A DNA stretch of 64,000 nt from Dromaius novaehollandiae. Taxonomy: Eukaryota > Chordata > Aves > Casuariiformes > Dromaiidae. Location: assembly GCF_036370855.1 (NCBI RefSeq), contig NC_088111.1, positions 21,735,501 through 21,799,500 of the forward strand, given 5' to 3'. This document shows positions 1 to 13,641 of the stretch, in pieces. Under the pieces are notes generated by a model. That model ran no database searches. It saw only the letters and a program-made list of their open reading frames with translations, and was not told the DNA's origin. The position numbers were made by a program, and so were the translations under genes. Positions within the stretch are counted from its first letter, which is position 1, and the number at the start of each line of letters is the position of its first letter.

Positions 1-640
1 GTTCATGGCAGAGTTCCATTGCAAAAAGGCAATATACAGCTGGTGGAAGCAGGAACAGTCTACAAAAAAAGATTTAGAAACATTGTTTGGGCATGGAGGG
101 ATGGTGTTAGGAAAGCCAAAGCTCAGCGCAAGGTGAGATTTGCAAGGGTTGTTAGGAGCATTAAGAGGAGCTTCTACCACAACATTCGTAGTAAAAGAGT
201 AAACATGGAAAATGTGGGACCACTGCTGAATGGAGTGGGTGGGACACTGGGCGCAGAGAAGACTCAGGTACTCAATGCTTTGTTTGTCTCTGTCTTCATG
301 AACAAAGTCTCCCAGGCCTCTGCAAAAGAGTTCAAGGAGGACAAGAACTATCAGCACTGGATAAGGATCAAGTTAGGGATTGCTTCAGAGAACTTGACCC
401 ATACAAGTCCATGGGACCCAACAGGCTGCATCTAAGGATGCTGACAGAACTGATGGGCATTCTTGCAAGGCTACTCTCATTTATCTCTGAAAGGCTGTGG
501 AAATCTGGGGGATCCCTGATGACTGGAGAAAGGCAAATGTTGCGCCCAGCTTTAAAAAAAGCCCCAGAAGTCAACCTGGGGAACTAGAGGACATACCATC
601 TCACTTTGGTTACTGGGCTCTTCCATAGGTAGATGAATCC
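1..640 (+). mobile_element. CR1 LINE fragment, ORF2 endonuclease-RT linker and start of RT
   Basis: The translation from about 19 to 435 reads as the part of CR1 ORF2 between the endonuclease and reverse transcriptase domains, with the phrases ENVGPLLNGVG and VLNALFVSVF that are typical of CR1. After a stop near 435 the CR1-like reading continues with frameshifts to about 600, covering the start of the RT domain (a form of the usual DDWRKANV segment, here with stops and shifts). The copy has no intact reading frame and continues off the left edge. Similarity fades after about 640. It is an old, dead insertion. Confidence 0.85.
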
Positions 641-3600
641 CATCCCTCTTACCAGCAGCCTAGTCTGGAAGATCTTATCCCCTGAGATTCATGGTCTATG
701 TCTTGTTTTCTGGGACAGCAAGGAGGCCTTCACCTGCTGCTCATTTTGCTAGGAACACTAGCTGTAGCATCCGTGCTGAAGTCATACATGTAGGATGTGA
801 TTCATGGCCCACAAGCCGAAGTATTCACACTCCTTGAAGCTGGAATGCTTCAGACAGTTTTGCTGCATTCATGTTGCAAAGCCTTTTACCCTGCTCTGTC
901 CCAGAGGGCCCAAAGATATTCTCCTGCCCCAAGTTAAAATTACCTGAAAACATGCAAGGCTTGTATTGCAGTCCGTTAGAGTGAGACTTTTGTACAATAA
1001 TGACAGCAGTCTGTGCTGCAGCCTTTATAATATGTGAACAGGAGTGTCTGAATTTGCAAGACTTGCTGAGATAGTGATGAATAACTGGAGGGAAACAAAT
1101 AGTGCAGTCTTGTCCCTATTGCCTATGGTGATGGTCCCTGGAACAAGCAACCCCAAGAGTCCTGCCACAACACAGAATGAGCTTTGACTCACTGTGGACA
1201 ATCAGAATTTAGAATCCAGGAATGAAGTAAAAAAATAATTTATGTCACCATGTAGTTGCACCCACTATATCTTAGAGGAACTCTGCAATGCAACAAATAA
1301 AGGTCAGCCTCAGTGCAGCTGAATAATATCAGTCCCACAAATCCAGTAGTGTAGTAGAGAACGGAGTGCCCAACTCCAGTGTAGTGGTAACAGATTGTTT
1401 CAAAGATGTGGAATGAGTTGCCTTCTGGAGGTGGCACTCTCTCACCAATACTGTAGCTGGAGCCAGCATAACTATTTTAGACATATATCATCTTTGTAAT
1501 ACTATAGATGAAAAAGATAGGTCTCTTGCCAATTCTTATGATCTAGTTGTGACTATTAAAAGAGTCAGAATGGAATGAATGGTGTTTAGCACCTGGAATT
1601 CAAAGACTGAAAATCATTACACCTGTCTCTATGTTGTCTATTGCAGGCTTACAAAATTCACTTCAGATTCCCAAAAGTGTCTGGTGCCATTTGAGGTGCT
1701 ATAGGGTACCTAGACATTCTCATCAGTAAATGTGATATAGGACCTATGAGAAATCCACACTCTTCTGGATAGACGGTTGGATACCAGGTGGGGTACTCCA
1801 GGGCATCTCAAACTATGATGTCCAAACCTGTATTCTGGTTTTATCATGGGGCAAACTTGAATTTTCTCTCCAAAAGAGTGAATAAACTCTGATTCAGTGA
1901 TGGTGATCATGTGTGAGTGTGCTCAGTGAGTGGCAGGGAGCAGAACTTTGGAAGCAGAGGGACAGTGGCAAGGGGTCATTTGTTGGTCTGGTTTTTTTTC
2001 CTTTGTAACAAGAAGATAATGAACATCAGTTGTTCATTGTTGGAATATGTTGTAACATCAGTCTTGAGGTGGAGTATTGGGGTTTCCTACTCACACCAGC
2101 AAATGAGAGCTGGGAGAGGCACCAGCAGACCTTTGGCAAGAAGTACTGGGAAATGTAGACATCAAGAAAAGCCATTAATCCCATGGTTCTCATTACACTG
2201 AGCAGAACTGGAGGTATTCAAGGGCTAGTGTAACAATGGACTGGGGTTGAGACACAACATTTCAGTCTATATGTGTACGAGTTCAGGAATGACCTGGATC
2301 AGAGTGGACAGGAGGGACCTGTGAGCTAGGATGAAGCCTGTCAGCAGGGCTGTGGTTGGTGACCAGGTCAGGAAGTGTGTTTCAGTTACAATGTCTTGCT
2401 TGATCATTATCATTGAGACCTAGAGAACAGGTAGATGCTTCTACCAGTCTCGCGAGAGCCCAGGTTTGGCTGTGGCATTTCCTTTCCACATTCCACATGT
2501 GGGTATGACTGAAAGGATCACCTTTCCCAGCACCTGGGGATTAATGTTTGACTTCTAGTTTTTGACAGAACATATTGAGAGGAAGCTTGCTACAGGAGAA
2601 CTTTCTGTTCTGTGTAATCAAAGCCTGTGAGTTTGTACACTTATGCGCCCCCATGAGAACATGTTGTCTGACTCAGCTTCCAGGCTTTCATCTCACTCTG
2701 GGATCCATTAAAACTCCAAGTAAATTTTCTTTCTGCTTCTCCCAGTCATTTCTTCAGGCACCTTGCCAGATGTTGACACAGTTGCAAAGTAACAGGGAAG
2801 CAGCACCAGATTCCTCAGGAGACTCATTAAAGTGCTGGCAGCCATAATGAGCTCTGTGTTTGGTGTTCTGCCTTTCCCTATAGAGTTGTGTGTTGTGTGG
2901 TGAACTAGAGCTCTCAGATGTGTTTCAATGAACATGTAAAATGTAATTTTCATTTGTCACTTTTTTTAATTATGTATTATAGGAGGAGTGGAAGTAAAGA
3001 TATTTTGAAAGGAAATTAGTTTGGCTCATGTCCTAGTGGGAATCAAAGAGAAAAGGAGCAACTTTGTGGTCAAACAGTGAGTGGACAGAGACACCCTTTG
3101 GTCTATGTGTAGAGAATGAGGTAGTTCTTTTTAGTCCAGTCTCTTGCCACTGCACCCTACAGAAGTGTCCCAGTTAGTTTGCAAAGTCTTCACCTGCTTT
3201 AATTACCACTGATATTATATGTTATACTAACTATGCACAGAAACAGGACAAATATTCATCATAATTACAAAACAAACAAACAAACAAACAAAAAAACAAC
3301 CCTCAAGACCTATTTTTACTGAAAGAAGAACACATATTAATTATAACAAAATATAATGTCATGTCTTTAACTTTGGGCCCAGCAAAGTCCAGTTTCTTCA
3401 GAAAATGAACCTTGAAAACAACTGGACCAATGGAGAGAGGAATGGATGATAGAAATTTTCCGGGGTAATTAGACTGAAAAATGCTGAAACAACAGAATAA
3501 ACAGAATTAAATTAAGAGAAATTAAATGTTTGTATAGAAGGAAAATATCCAGCTAGGTCATTGACTTGTGAGATAATTTAGCAAATGGAAAAGGCAACTG

Positions 3601-4399
3601 GCTATCAACTCAATTGACTAGTTCAGGAATTAGAGTTAATGAGATACAGCTATGTACAGGAGCATTTACTTGGGATGGATGTTTGCCTCCAAAACTAACA
3701 ACATTTTTCAACATTTCCAGGATAAGAGCATGAGAAATTATAAGAGAAAGTTTCAGACATGAACAATGGATTCAGCTGATAAAAGTGGAATGAGGTTTTT
3801 TTTGTGGGTTTTTTTTTTTTTTTTTTGGAAATGTCAAACCAACTGTTGGAACTATTCATTTAAAACTCATATCCCATTTACAGCCAAAAGGAAGCTCAGA
3901 ACCATTACCACCAAAACCAAGCAAAAACATGACCATGAAAAAAACAATAGAAAAATGGAAAGGGGTAAATAGCAATATTTCTTAAAGTTAAAAAAAAATG
4001 GGGGGGGGCGAGGTCATATTTTCTTTTAAAGTTTATTGCTTATTTCTTGCTTTTATTATTAAATTGTTCATAACATTTTTTGTTTTGTCAGTCATGAACT
4101 ACAGTAGCTCTCTTTACCTGGGGTTACATGCACTTACCTTTCTAAGAAGGGTGTACAAGGCTCCAGCCATGCTATTCTCAGTAGACTCACTTTTGAGAGA
4201 CCCCATGTAGCCAGCTTGGACTTGAGGGTTTATTTTGGGTGAACTTACGGGATTTGGTTGAAATCCACCAAAAGCCTTTCTTAGAGTGTTTTAACCACAC
4301 AAGAGCCTATTGTTATTTCAGTATATTTAGTTATATGAAGTCACGGGCTGTATTCTTCTCTCCCTGACATAATGTAAACCAAGACTGAGTCTATTCCAT
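641..4399. other. Intergenic DNA, no gene recognised
   Basis: I see only short open frames with no recognisable protein. A short stretch near 1390-1440 resembles the 3' untranslated region of a CR1/L3-type LINE (a GGAATGAGTTGCCTTCTGG-like phrase). A T-run lies near 3809-3826. A stretch near 1650-1710 shares vague phrasing with degraded repeats elsewhere in the window. Confidence 0.5.
3268..3300. repeat. (AAAC)n microsatellite
   Basis: Short tetranucleotide tract of repeated CAAA units ending in an A-rich stretch. A similar tract occurs at 18531-18555. Confidence 0.85.
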
Positions 4400-4620
4400 G
4401 TGGTGGAAGGTCTGGGATTTATCTACAAACAAGCATGGATGAAGTTCTGCAAGAACATCATGACCTTCAGCAAAGGCAAATGCAAAGTCTTCACAGGGAA
4501 CAATATAACCCCACTTCACAGGACAGGCTGGAGACATGGTGAACCAGATGTTGAACATGTCTCAGCAGTATGCACTTGAGATGATGAAGGCTAACCACAT
4601 ATGAGACAAGATATTTATAA
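4400..4620 (+). mobile_element. Degraded CR1 fragment (3' part of ORF2)
   Basis: A short plus-strand reading includes FSKGKCKVF followed by a weak match to the CR1 MSQQCAL segment, the usual order near the end of the CR1 reverse transcriptase ORF. Frameshifts and stops throughout show an old fragment. Boundaries are approximate. Confidence 0.6.
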
Positions 4621-6584
4621 ATTGCTTGTCCTATGCTGAAGTGTCTCTTGTCATTGGTGGGGGAAAAAACAGAGAAATGTCTTTTACATTCTTATGTGTT
4701 CAGTTTCTGATTTACTTTTGGACCCAGTGGAAAATGTTTGCTTGTCTCCTATAGTCTACACTGATGTCTTTGCCAGGTGCAATGTTCGGATTGTATTTGG
4801 GGACCTGCAGCACTCTGAAGTTCAGAAGGAATGGAATTCATCTGATTAAAACTTTAAGGGCAGGATTTAGCTCAAGTTTAAAAAGATCTACATTAAGGCA
4901 TCTGTACACACATTTCCACGTAAGTTGGATGTCCATATAGTGAATGGAGATCCAGTCAACATAGCCATCAGAGCTTCAGGCATGATTTGTCTGATTGGCA
5001 GGTAGGTTTCTACTTCAAATCAAGCTCTACATGAGTGTAGGCTCTACATGAGGTTTTCGGTATCCTACAGAGAGGTGTCTGGCACCCTTTGAGATGTCTT
5101 AGGGTATTTGGCATATCCCAAAGGATATGGGGCAGTAGGAGCAGAGAGAAGACTTGTTTTTCTGGAGTAGCATCTAGAAGTTAAATGGGATATCACAGGG
5201 CAACTTCAATGGCACTAGATTTTTTTTTCCAGCTGTTTTGGAACTTGACTCATTTTCTAATATCTGCTGTTCCATTACTGTCAATGAAGAACTTGACATC
5301 ACAGGGAACAGTGTGAGTCAGCTCTGCAGCCAACATGGGCATGATTCAGGTGAATCTGAAGATACTTGATTTTAGGCAGCTGAATGAAGATGTAAGTTAG
5401 GTATTTAAATCTTTCTTCTTATCCCTGGAGGTCCAGTCAATACAGTTGCAGTGTAGCCACCAACTGTATTCTCTCAAGTCCAGATACAGGTGTCTGAGAC
5501 ATTAGAGGTGTCGTCAGTTAGCTATCACATCTTCAAGCAGCAAGCGAGTGTTATACAGGATTTATGGAAAACCTGCAACCTTCTACAGCAGCAGCTGGAT
5601 ACACAAGGTATTATAGAGCATTTGAAAGATATGAGATTCTTATGTGACAGAAACTGAATCTCATCTTGGGCAGGAGTTCAGACATGGCAACACCTACTTT
5701 CTGATGTCTTAATCTGAGAAGTGAAGACCATTCTCCAAAGTCGTCACATACAACTTCTAACGTGCCCACTCTTTGTTATTCTATGAAGAGGGTTATTGAG
5801 CAAGATGAAGCTTCAGTCTTATCTTGTATAGATGTTCTGGGTGGACTCATAGCTGACCTGAGGAGAACTGAAAAGACCTAAATATGGGCACCCAAATCCT
5901 GGTATTGACCTGTTAATCAGGCATCTAAACTCTCAGTACAGTCAGCAGAACCACAGAAGTGATTCAGCTGATGAAATATAGGTGTTCCTGCTAGGGGGAC
6001 CTGAATGGTTCTCTAAAGTCCTTTCAATATATAATGTTGCTCTCCAGTGAGTATAACTGAAGTTTAGCAATATAGCTGACATGGATATGCCAATATTACA
6101 GAACCCAACTTCAAACAAAATGCATCCTTGAAGTTGTAAAATGATTTCCACACATGAAATGAATGAACACATTCATAAGGAAAATTACAATATAGAAAGC
6201 AAAGCTCCAACAGGTTCCCAGGTCACTGAAACAGAAAAGAGCAAGAAGCTTGTGCAATCAATATAAGACTTTGGAAAAGGCTATATATCCTTTCTGTTGA
6301 AGGTGCACAGACTATCTAGTGAAGACTGAGAGCCATACATATTGTGAGAAGAAAGAAAGATTTTAACCTTCATTACAGTTGCATAAGTTTATAGAAACTA
6401 TAAAGATTTCAATGGAGCTGTAATCCACACAAGAGTATATACCTGTTCTGATGTGTACATAGAACTGATGAACTATATAACCACAGAGTGGGGAAAGAAG
6501 TGAGCAGAGAATGTGGTTAATCAAAAACTTTTGCAAAGTTCAACCAAAATCATGTGGAAAGGTCTTTTTATTGGTGAACAGAGT
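4621..6584. other. Intergenic DNA with degraded dispersed repeats
   Basis: No gene recognised. Parts of 4900-5480 share phrases with 40540-41140, 51790-52130 and 59690-59910, such as repeated TAGGTATTTAAAT-like and CATCTA-containing words. This suggests an old dispersed repeat family that I cannot name. Confidence 0.4.
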
Positions 6585-7477
6585 CTATTCAATCAGTTTT
6601 CTCCATTCAGTTTTGATCTTCTGGTTCCTCATACTGTAATTACTGGATTCATCAGTGGAGTCATTATGGTGTATGGAATAGCTATCAAGAGATCAAGGGC
6701 TGAGGAAGAACCGGATGTGGCTTTCATGTAGGCAAAGATGCCAGTTCTAAAGAACAAGGAGTTCACAATGATGTGAGGATGCAGGGGGAGAAGGCTTTAT
6801 GCTGATCTGGCTCGCAAGGAATCTGAAACACCACAGCAAAAATTAAAGCATACAATGCAATGGTGAAAGCTACACACCCTAAAATAAAATACATACTAAT
6901 TACGAGAACCCGGACTTTATTGTTGTAGGAGTCAGAGCAAGTGAACTTAAGGAGCTGTGTGATTTCACAGAACTGGTTGAGAGAGCTGGACTGGCAGAAG
7001 GGTAAGCAAAAGGTATTACTGGTGTGCGGTGTGGAGTAGAAAACGTCAGTAATTCATGCACTGACAACCATTTGCATGCAAGCAAAGCTGTTTATGACTG
7101 TCTCAGAGTGCAGTGGTTTGCAGATAGTGACATAGTGGTCACAGGCCATTATGGTGAGCAAGGTTAGGTTGGCTGCAGTACAGAAAACAAAGACTTGTGA
7201 TACAGCCAAAATAGGAAACGGAAGCAGCGTTCAGAAAGGAATTACCTATGGATTTTGGGATGGTGACTGAGATGGAGCCAATATCAAGAATAGATAGATT
7301 CATCAGAAGGAAGTACATGGGTTTGTTGCGATGGTGACTGTAGCCTCTAACCAGGATGACAAGAAGGTTCCCATCAGAGCCTCCAGGTATGCAATTAGGA
7401 AATGATGGAATGTGTTACCTGCAGCTCGTGAGTGAGAATCCCAGAAGGAGGAATTCTGTTGAGTTGGCTTAAGTCGC
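6585..7477 (-). pseudogene. Olfactory receptor pseudogene, family-14-like
   Basis: Reading the minus strand across frames gives a class II odorant receptor in order: a start region with STEFLLLGF, the end of TM1, PMYFLLMNLSILDIGSISV in TM2, then MACDHYVTICKPLHS for the MAYDRYVAIC motif, NQFCEITQLLKFTCSDSY in the second extracellular loop, an HKAFSPC form of the HKAFSTC motif, and a PLMNPVI form of PLLNP before YSMRN near the end. At least three frameshifts and several stops break it. The loop wording resembles OR family 14, which is expanded in sauropsids, but the family assignment is inference. Odorant receptors are single-exon G-protein-coupled receptors of olfactory neurons. This copy cannot make one. 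No intact start codon is seen at about 7477. Confidence 0.85.
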
Positions 7478-9690
7478 ATATTTTCCTTCTCCCTCCATTG
7501 TGTGATGGCTGCAGAGGTAAGGAAGGAGATTATGTGAGTATGGGTCACAACTGACCTGTCCATGTATCTCCTCCCCTAAAGCATTCAAGTCTTAAGAGGA
7601 GGTGTAAGAGTCATGAAATGACTCCCAGTGGACAGTATTTTCTGATGGCCAGACAGGTCACTGAAGAAGTCGTGTATTAACTGAAGAGTGCTTCCACTGT
7701 AGCAAAATACTTCATTTGATGATTACACCCATAAGAATGGTCATGTGCTGTATTGCAACGCAGGCACAAAGGAGTGATTTAACAGCACTCATCACTTCCT
7801 TTGAGAAGTATCTGCCAATGCTTAGCATCTCTGTATCAGCTCACACATGTAAAGTTCAAACCTTGGACATGATTGAAGTAAACTATTTCAGATTCTTAGA
7901 AGAGTCTATTTCCCTCTGTAATTCTCACTAGGAGGAGCCTCACTTACTATTCTGCAAGAATATGAGCTGCTAGAGATGACCCTAGACAGTCACCAAACAA
8001 TACAGCTTACATTGGATCTTACATCGGATGCAAAGAAGAAACAAAGATTTTAGAATTAATTTGTACTCAGATAACTGCTGAGGCTTACTTTGGTTAATGA
8101 GAAGAGAGTCCTGAACAGAAGAAGAGTGTTTTAGTCATGAATTTCATTAAAAAAAAAAAAAGTGTTTTGATTCTGGATTTAGCAAAGGTTTTTATCTGGC
8201 ATTGGTTTGGCTGTACAGGAGAGGAAAAGACAATTCCAGCAATACACTGATGTGCTGCTATCAAGCCACCTCTTAAACAGCATTTTGAGACTCCAGAACA
8301 GTGGATTTGGAACTTCCCAAAGGTCTGCTCCCCACCCCCCCGCCAAAAAAAAAGTGCAAAATGTCAAGATTTTGTAATGAAACAGAAAATGTACATTTTT
8401 TGTTCAAGAATGTACAAAAAAATGCTTAGATATTGATAAAATGTCCAAATTCATCAGCACAAAGGCAATATAAGAATCTAAAGAAAGCAGAGGAGGATCT
8501 CTGATCCACAGTCAGGAGTCTAAAAATTATAGCAAAAATTGCCTCAGAACGGTTAAGCTACTATTTTGCCCAAGAAGAACAGGTCATGGCAGTGGAGATG
8601 ACAACAGATAGGAGCACTTCAACAGCTGCAGCAAGTTCATGCTCAGACTCCTGAATATCCCAAACATTCTCATATCTGTATGTTGTATTCCTGCAGTACA
8701 GGGATTGCCTCCTCACATAGAAATGGCTGGCTGTGAAAACAGCTTAGACAATATGAGCTCTTAGACAAAAAGGGCACCTTAACAACAGTGGATTGATAAT
8801 GAAGCATTATGTGAATGCAGAAAAACTGATTGTATTGGTTATGAATAAAACTTTGGTACAAGTGCATGAAAAATATAGTAATCCAATAGCCCTGATAAAT
8901 CTTTTTTGGTTTGTTGTATTGGGTGATCCACTCAATAACAATGACTTTAAGAGAAACAGGTAGACCTAGTGGTAGTATTGTTGATTTCAATAATGTCATT
9001 TCAAGGAAGTTTATAGGTATAGAAGGAATATAGGACAAGTGAATAATGAATAATAAAATATTACAACTGAACTAGGATAGATGAAACGCTGATAGAAGGG
9101 TGTAAAAGTAAGTACTGGAGGATATTTACAACTGTCAAGCAATCAGAACTTAACCACGGCATGTAATGTTTCCAAAATCTAGGCATGCACAATTTTAATT
9201 GGTAAAATTATTTAGTGTTAAAACCAGCATTTCCATTAGGTTAAAAGCAAGAATGGTGAAGATGTACATGAATATACAAATTGCATCGACCACCCCAATT
9301 GACCACTCCAATAGCAAAATTTTCTTATGAGCTGTAACAAAGTACTGTAGAACTAATATTCACTATTTTCAGCAATAAGATTGTTCTTACCAAGAAAACG
9401 TGGTGGCTTTGGAACTTGGTGTTCTATGCCTGCTATATTAGAATGCTACCTTAGGTGTAATGATTGCTTATTTATGCTAAATATGAAATTTATTGATTTT
9501 CCAGAAAGAAGAGATAAAACCAATGGATAGTTAGCAAAGTGAAAATGAACAGAAGATCACAGAAAGCTGTAGGATATTGGAGAATGAGAGGTTTTCTTTG
9601 CTGTATGAGATAACTTATAATAGGACAAACTACTCAATAAATATAAAAGCAAACCTGATGATATTATTATTATAAAATACCGATATTTGT
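7478..9690. other. Intergenic DNA, no gene recognised
   Basis: Low-complexity A-runs occur near 8149-8160 and 8342-8352. An open frame of about 120 codons on the minus strand (8670-9038) has no family signature and a composition expected of AT-rich noncoding DNA. Confidence 0.5.
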
Positions 9691-9929
9691 ACAGGTCACT
9701 GATGTTCTGCAACAAGAGATGACCATGAATGAATCACGTGAGCAGGGGTAACACAGGGTTTACTTATGAACACTACCATTAAGAAGAGCTTAGGTCTTCT
9801 GGTCACTGCAGCCCAAACAAACACAGTGATAGCAGTAATGATCCAAGATACCTGGGCCATCAAGAGAGGGACCTGTAACCCTATGTTTGTGGACCATGCT
9901 GTATGTTCCCACCCTACCCAGGATTCAGC

Positions 9930-10620
9930 TGCCAGTGTTTCAAAGATCCAAGGCACCAGTCTGTTATGACACAGCTACACAACTATGGCTGTGAGAAAGC
10001 CTATAAAGGCAGAAGAAAGGTGGGATTGTCTGATTACAGACAGAGGTGGGATTGTTGAGATAGGATCATGGGTTTTTCAAGGATTGAAGAGGAAAAACAA
10101 TATGAAAGGTACAAAATCTTAAAGGAAAATAAACAGGGAGGTTTGTGAGGGTGGTCAGGAGCTAGCTAGTCAGGAACCGTCAGTTCATTCAGTCCAGTCA
10201 CTAGTGTCATCACCGTTGACAGAGATGGCGGCAGACAACAACTCTGCAGCACTAACTGGCAGGGCCATGAGTGTGCCTCTGTTGCCTTGACCCTGAGAAT
10301 CCATTTCATAGAGCCATGGAGGCTGATTCTGCTCCTTCTGACATTCTTATTTGGCCAGAACAGACTCTTTGAGTCACCTTATCAGGGGCATAAACACAAC
10401 ACACAAGAGTAACAGGTTATCACATCCTAACTATCTTTTGTGTGCACTAGACCAAAATAATTGCTTCATACTTCAAGTCATGCATATGCTTGTTTAGTCT
10501 CTTTGTGCCTAGCTAAAGATGCCCTAATGGACAGACCTGAGAAAGAGGCTGAAACACTTTCCTTCATGTTATTTGCCTTTATCCCCCTCCCTCCCCCCCA
10601 GTCCTGAGCTAACAGGCAGC
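9930..10620. repeat. Unclassified dispersed repeat, copy A
   Basis: This stretch matches 44090-44660 in the same order and orientation. Shared blocks are a GATCCAAGG word, TGTGAGAAAGCCT, AGAAGAAAGGT, an AAGGAAAA block, GTCAGGAA.C.TCAG, a CAGCAACTCTGCA-like block and a run before TTTATC/TTTACCAGG. Divergence is substantial, so both copies are old. Just left of it the minus strand of 9700-9956 encodes a hydrophobic segment (about VPLLMAQVSWIITAITVFV) that could be a membrane anchor of retroviral origin. I cannot classify the element. Confidence 0.55.
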
Positions 10621-10639
10621 CTTCACTCGACCAGAAAGT

Positions 10640-12000
10640 TGGTGCTTAAGTGAGGAAATGAAGCTGGTCACCCACGGCTTACGATCATGGGAAAAAGCTC
10701 CAGCATTTCTGAGGTGGGGTGGCTATTCTCATTACAGAGGTGGTTTAGGACAGCTTTACTATGAAAGGTATGATTTTTTGAGGATATGTTTTTTTTCTGA
10801 TCATTCTTACCTCTTCCAATATTCTGGGAGGGTCTCCTCATCCCTACAAAAGGGTTCAAAATGCCAGGTGTCCAGATCTGAGCCAACTATCTTAAACGCC
10901 TTTCACTGAAACACAAAAGAACAGAAGTATCCCAAAGACATGAATTGCTTAAAACAACAACAACCCCCCCCCCCCCACAGGTGTCAAGGCAGTCCAGTGC
11001 TGTTCACCACCAACAATGGAGACAATTTAAGGGTTCGTGGGTCACATTTTGGTCTTGACATAAATATCAGCAGGCAGGTGAGATCAGTTTTAAAATAGCA
11101 TTCAAATGTTTATTGCAGAGCTCATCTTGCCCAACCTGAAACACTCACCCAATGCTAGATCAGCTGAAATCAATCCCAGTGGGAACATGGTGTGTATTAC
11201 AGCCTTTATTATCAGAAGCACTGAAGTTCTGCATCTCATGTTCTGTCTGCCTTTGAATTTCATCAGAAAGTTTTTCAAATAAGTTTAATTAAATAAATAA
11301 GGAACTTACTGAGCTGGTCTTTACACTTTCTCTTCCTTTCACATGTATCCTGGTCTCTAGCATCAGCATTCATGGCTCCTGTCTTCTGCTGATCTGACTT
11401 TCCTTTCTCTTCTCAGTGTGCTGCCTATGGGACAAAGGAGATAGCTCAAATCTGCCACTTTTTCAGTTTGAACTAAAAGAGTAAGATTCAATCTGAATTT
11501 TCCTTTAAGTGAACAGTGTATGTTCAGCTTCTTGGGTTTCAGGCATGAAATGGGAGGCTTGCTTTCTAAGGATTAGTTCAAAACATTCTCCGATACTCTG
11601 CACTACTCATAAGCAGAGATTCAGAGCAAAATTCTACTTTACTCATAACATATAAAGCAGAAAACTTTCATGTGATACTCTACTTTGACCTTTTCAAGTA
11701 AATCAGTCAGATGATCTCACTAAGAATTCCCAGTTCTCTGTATGTGTGGGGACTTTAGAGGGGCTAGAAGGCACTGAGAAGTATTAGCCATGATCTCAAA
11801 AGCACTTGTGTGTCACACAACTTGGATACACTAGGTGATCTCACAGTCCTCTATTGACCTCTCTGCAGCCTTAACTATAGGAATGCTACTGTAAACTTTT
11901 CAATGTGTCTTGATTCCTGCCTCGCAAGTCATATTTCATGCTCTTCAACTGAAGAAACACGAAGTTTGGGACTTTAATATTGGCCTAAGAGAACAAAGAA
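10640..12000. other. Intergenic DNA, no gene recognised
   Basis: Contains a C-run near 10965-10977. No conserved reading frame and no recognisable repeat end was found. Confidence 0.45.
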
Positions 12001-12009
12001 AGTGCAACA

Positions 12010-12252
12010 AGACAGCTGTGCATGGTGGAGGGTGAGAGACAACAGGTTTAAACTGAAACGAGAGAGGTTTAGGCTGGGTATAAGGAAAAATTTCTTTGCC
12101 ATGAGGATAGTGAAACATGGGAACAGGTTGCAGAGAAAGGTTCTGCAGTCTCCATCCTTTGAGGTCATGGTCATGACCCTGCTTTGAGCAGGACATTGGA
12201 CTGGATGACCTCCTGAGGTCCATCCTAACCTGACTTCTCCTATGATCCTATT
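12010..12252 (+). mobile_element. CR1 3' untranslated end fragment
   Basis: The sequence follows the CR1 3' UTR: a GACAACAGGTTTAAACTGAAA-like opening, AGGAAAAATTTCTTTGCC, GGAACAGGTTGCAGAGA, TTGGACTGGATGACCTCC and a final TATGATCCTA. The order and orientation are those of a plus-strand 5'-truncated CR1 insertion. Confidence 0.85.
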
Positions 12253-13630
12253 TGCTTTCAGATGTACCCCACAAATCCCAAAGGCAGGACAGTTCCAAAC
12301 AGAGCTCTCTGATTGACAGCCCCATCTATCAGCCTGCTTTTTAAGTCTTTCAGGAGTACCATAAAAAAATATTTTTTCAGCAGAGAAAAGGCCTCCAGAT
12401 TATAATTATTGTAGGTTGCTTGTGACCAACAGATGTCCTGAATGACCTGGGTTCTCAGAAGGATACGTATTCTCATGTTTGGGAAAGTCAACACATTCTT
12501 TCTCTCTCTTCTCCCAGTTATTTTTTCTTTGTCTCATTATAAATAATGGCACATTTTATACTAAAATTTTTTACAAAGTATCTAACTATCCATTTTTTGT
12601 TAACACCATCCTTTGTGGCCTTAAAAGGAAGAAAGTACACAAACAAAAGAGTTTTGGTTCAGACTATTCCATGTGTCATAATGTCACCTTGTCTCTAATT
12701 ACCAAGCGATAAAGACAGAAGGTTAATGAGCAGATCTCTGTTGGAAGTCAGGTGTTACTTTATCTTTTCTGTCATTTTTCTTCAAATTGTGCTCTTTCAC
12801 TTCACTTTCTTAGGCAGGTAAACCACCCAGTGCCTGGCTCTGCGAAGTGTTGCCCCAGCTAGCAGGAGTGTTTGCAAAGATGTGGCACGGGGAGGAAGGA
12901 AAGCATTTGAGGACAGATAAAGATGTGAGTGTCCCTGGGTGTTTGAACAAGAAAACATTGCCCTGACATGACACTGAACAGCAGAGGGAATGACCAAGGC
13001 CCAGAAATAAGAAATGATTGTCCCTGTATTTGTTCATCATGAAAGTACTGTAGCTGAAAAAGAACACAATCATCTGCCTCCCAGTTTGCCCTTCCACTGC
13101 TACTCCACAGCTCCCTGCCCTTGACCCTTCCCCTCACAACCCTGAGGATCATTAGCCACTTTAACCCTGCTTGTACGCATCCCACCCCTCCCCTGGGGGC
13201 TGGCACAGGAGTGTGGCCTGGGCATCATGTTATATTTGTGTGTGTGTGTATGTGTGCGTACATGGTTTCTCTGTGTGGAGTGCCTAGGTATGGTGTCAAT
13301 GGTGTGACCGGGCTGTGGTGTTGTAGTGTGTGTTGGGGTGCTGGTGTACACAGCCTTGACTGTATATTACGGGAAAGTATAGGTGTGCTGTGTTATCGGT
13401 TTAGGATGGTATATGCATATGCTCCCATGCTCGTGTGTGTACCACAGCATGTGTGTGCACTGCCGGGTTTATGTATGTGTGTGCTGTGGGGTGTATGTAT
13501 GCACACTATGTCACTATTTCCATACCACTAACTATGGAATAGCACATGCGGTCTTTAACAAATCTTCCCTTCAGTGTTCCTGCAGAGATATCCATCACAA
13601 AGCATAGTCTGTGAACAAGCACTAACCATC
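12253..13630. other. Intergenic DNA with a GT-rich stretch
   Basis: No gene recognised. About 13235-13510 is rich in TGTG words, including a short (TG)n near 13238-13258 and degenerate GTGTATG repeats. That explains the open frames seen there. Confidence 0.5.
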
Positions 13631-13636
13631 TTTATT
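13631..13636 (-). promoter_or_regulatory. Poly(A) signal AATAAA, candidate 3' end of the CCDC81-like gene
   Basis: On the minus strand AATAAA lies six bases after a possible stop codon at 13644-13642 and is followed by GT-rich sequence (GTGCTTGTT), as expected of a polyadenylation site. The link to the gene is inference. Confidence 0.35.
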
Positions 13637-13641
13637 TTGCA

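Noticed and set aside
8670..9038. 122-codon minus-strand open frame
   Set aside because: No family signature and no splice or promoter context. AT-rich composition explains it.
13121..13531. 136-codon cysteine- and valine-rich open frame
   Set aside because: Product of the GT-rich degenerate repeat at 13235-13510.
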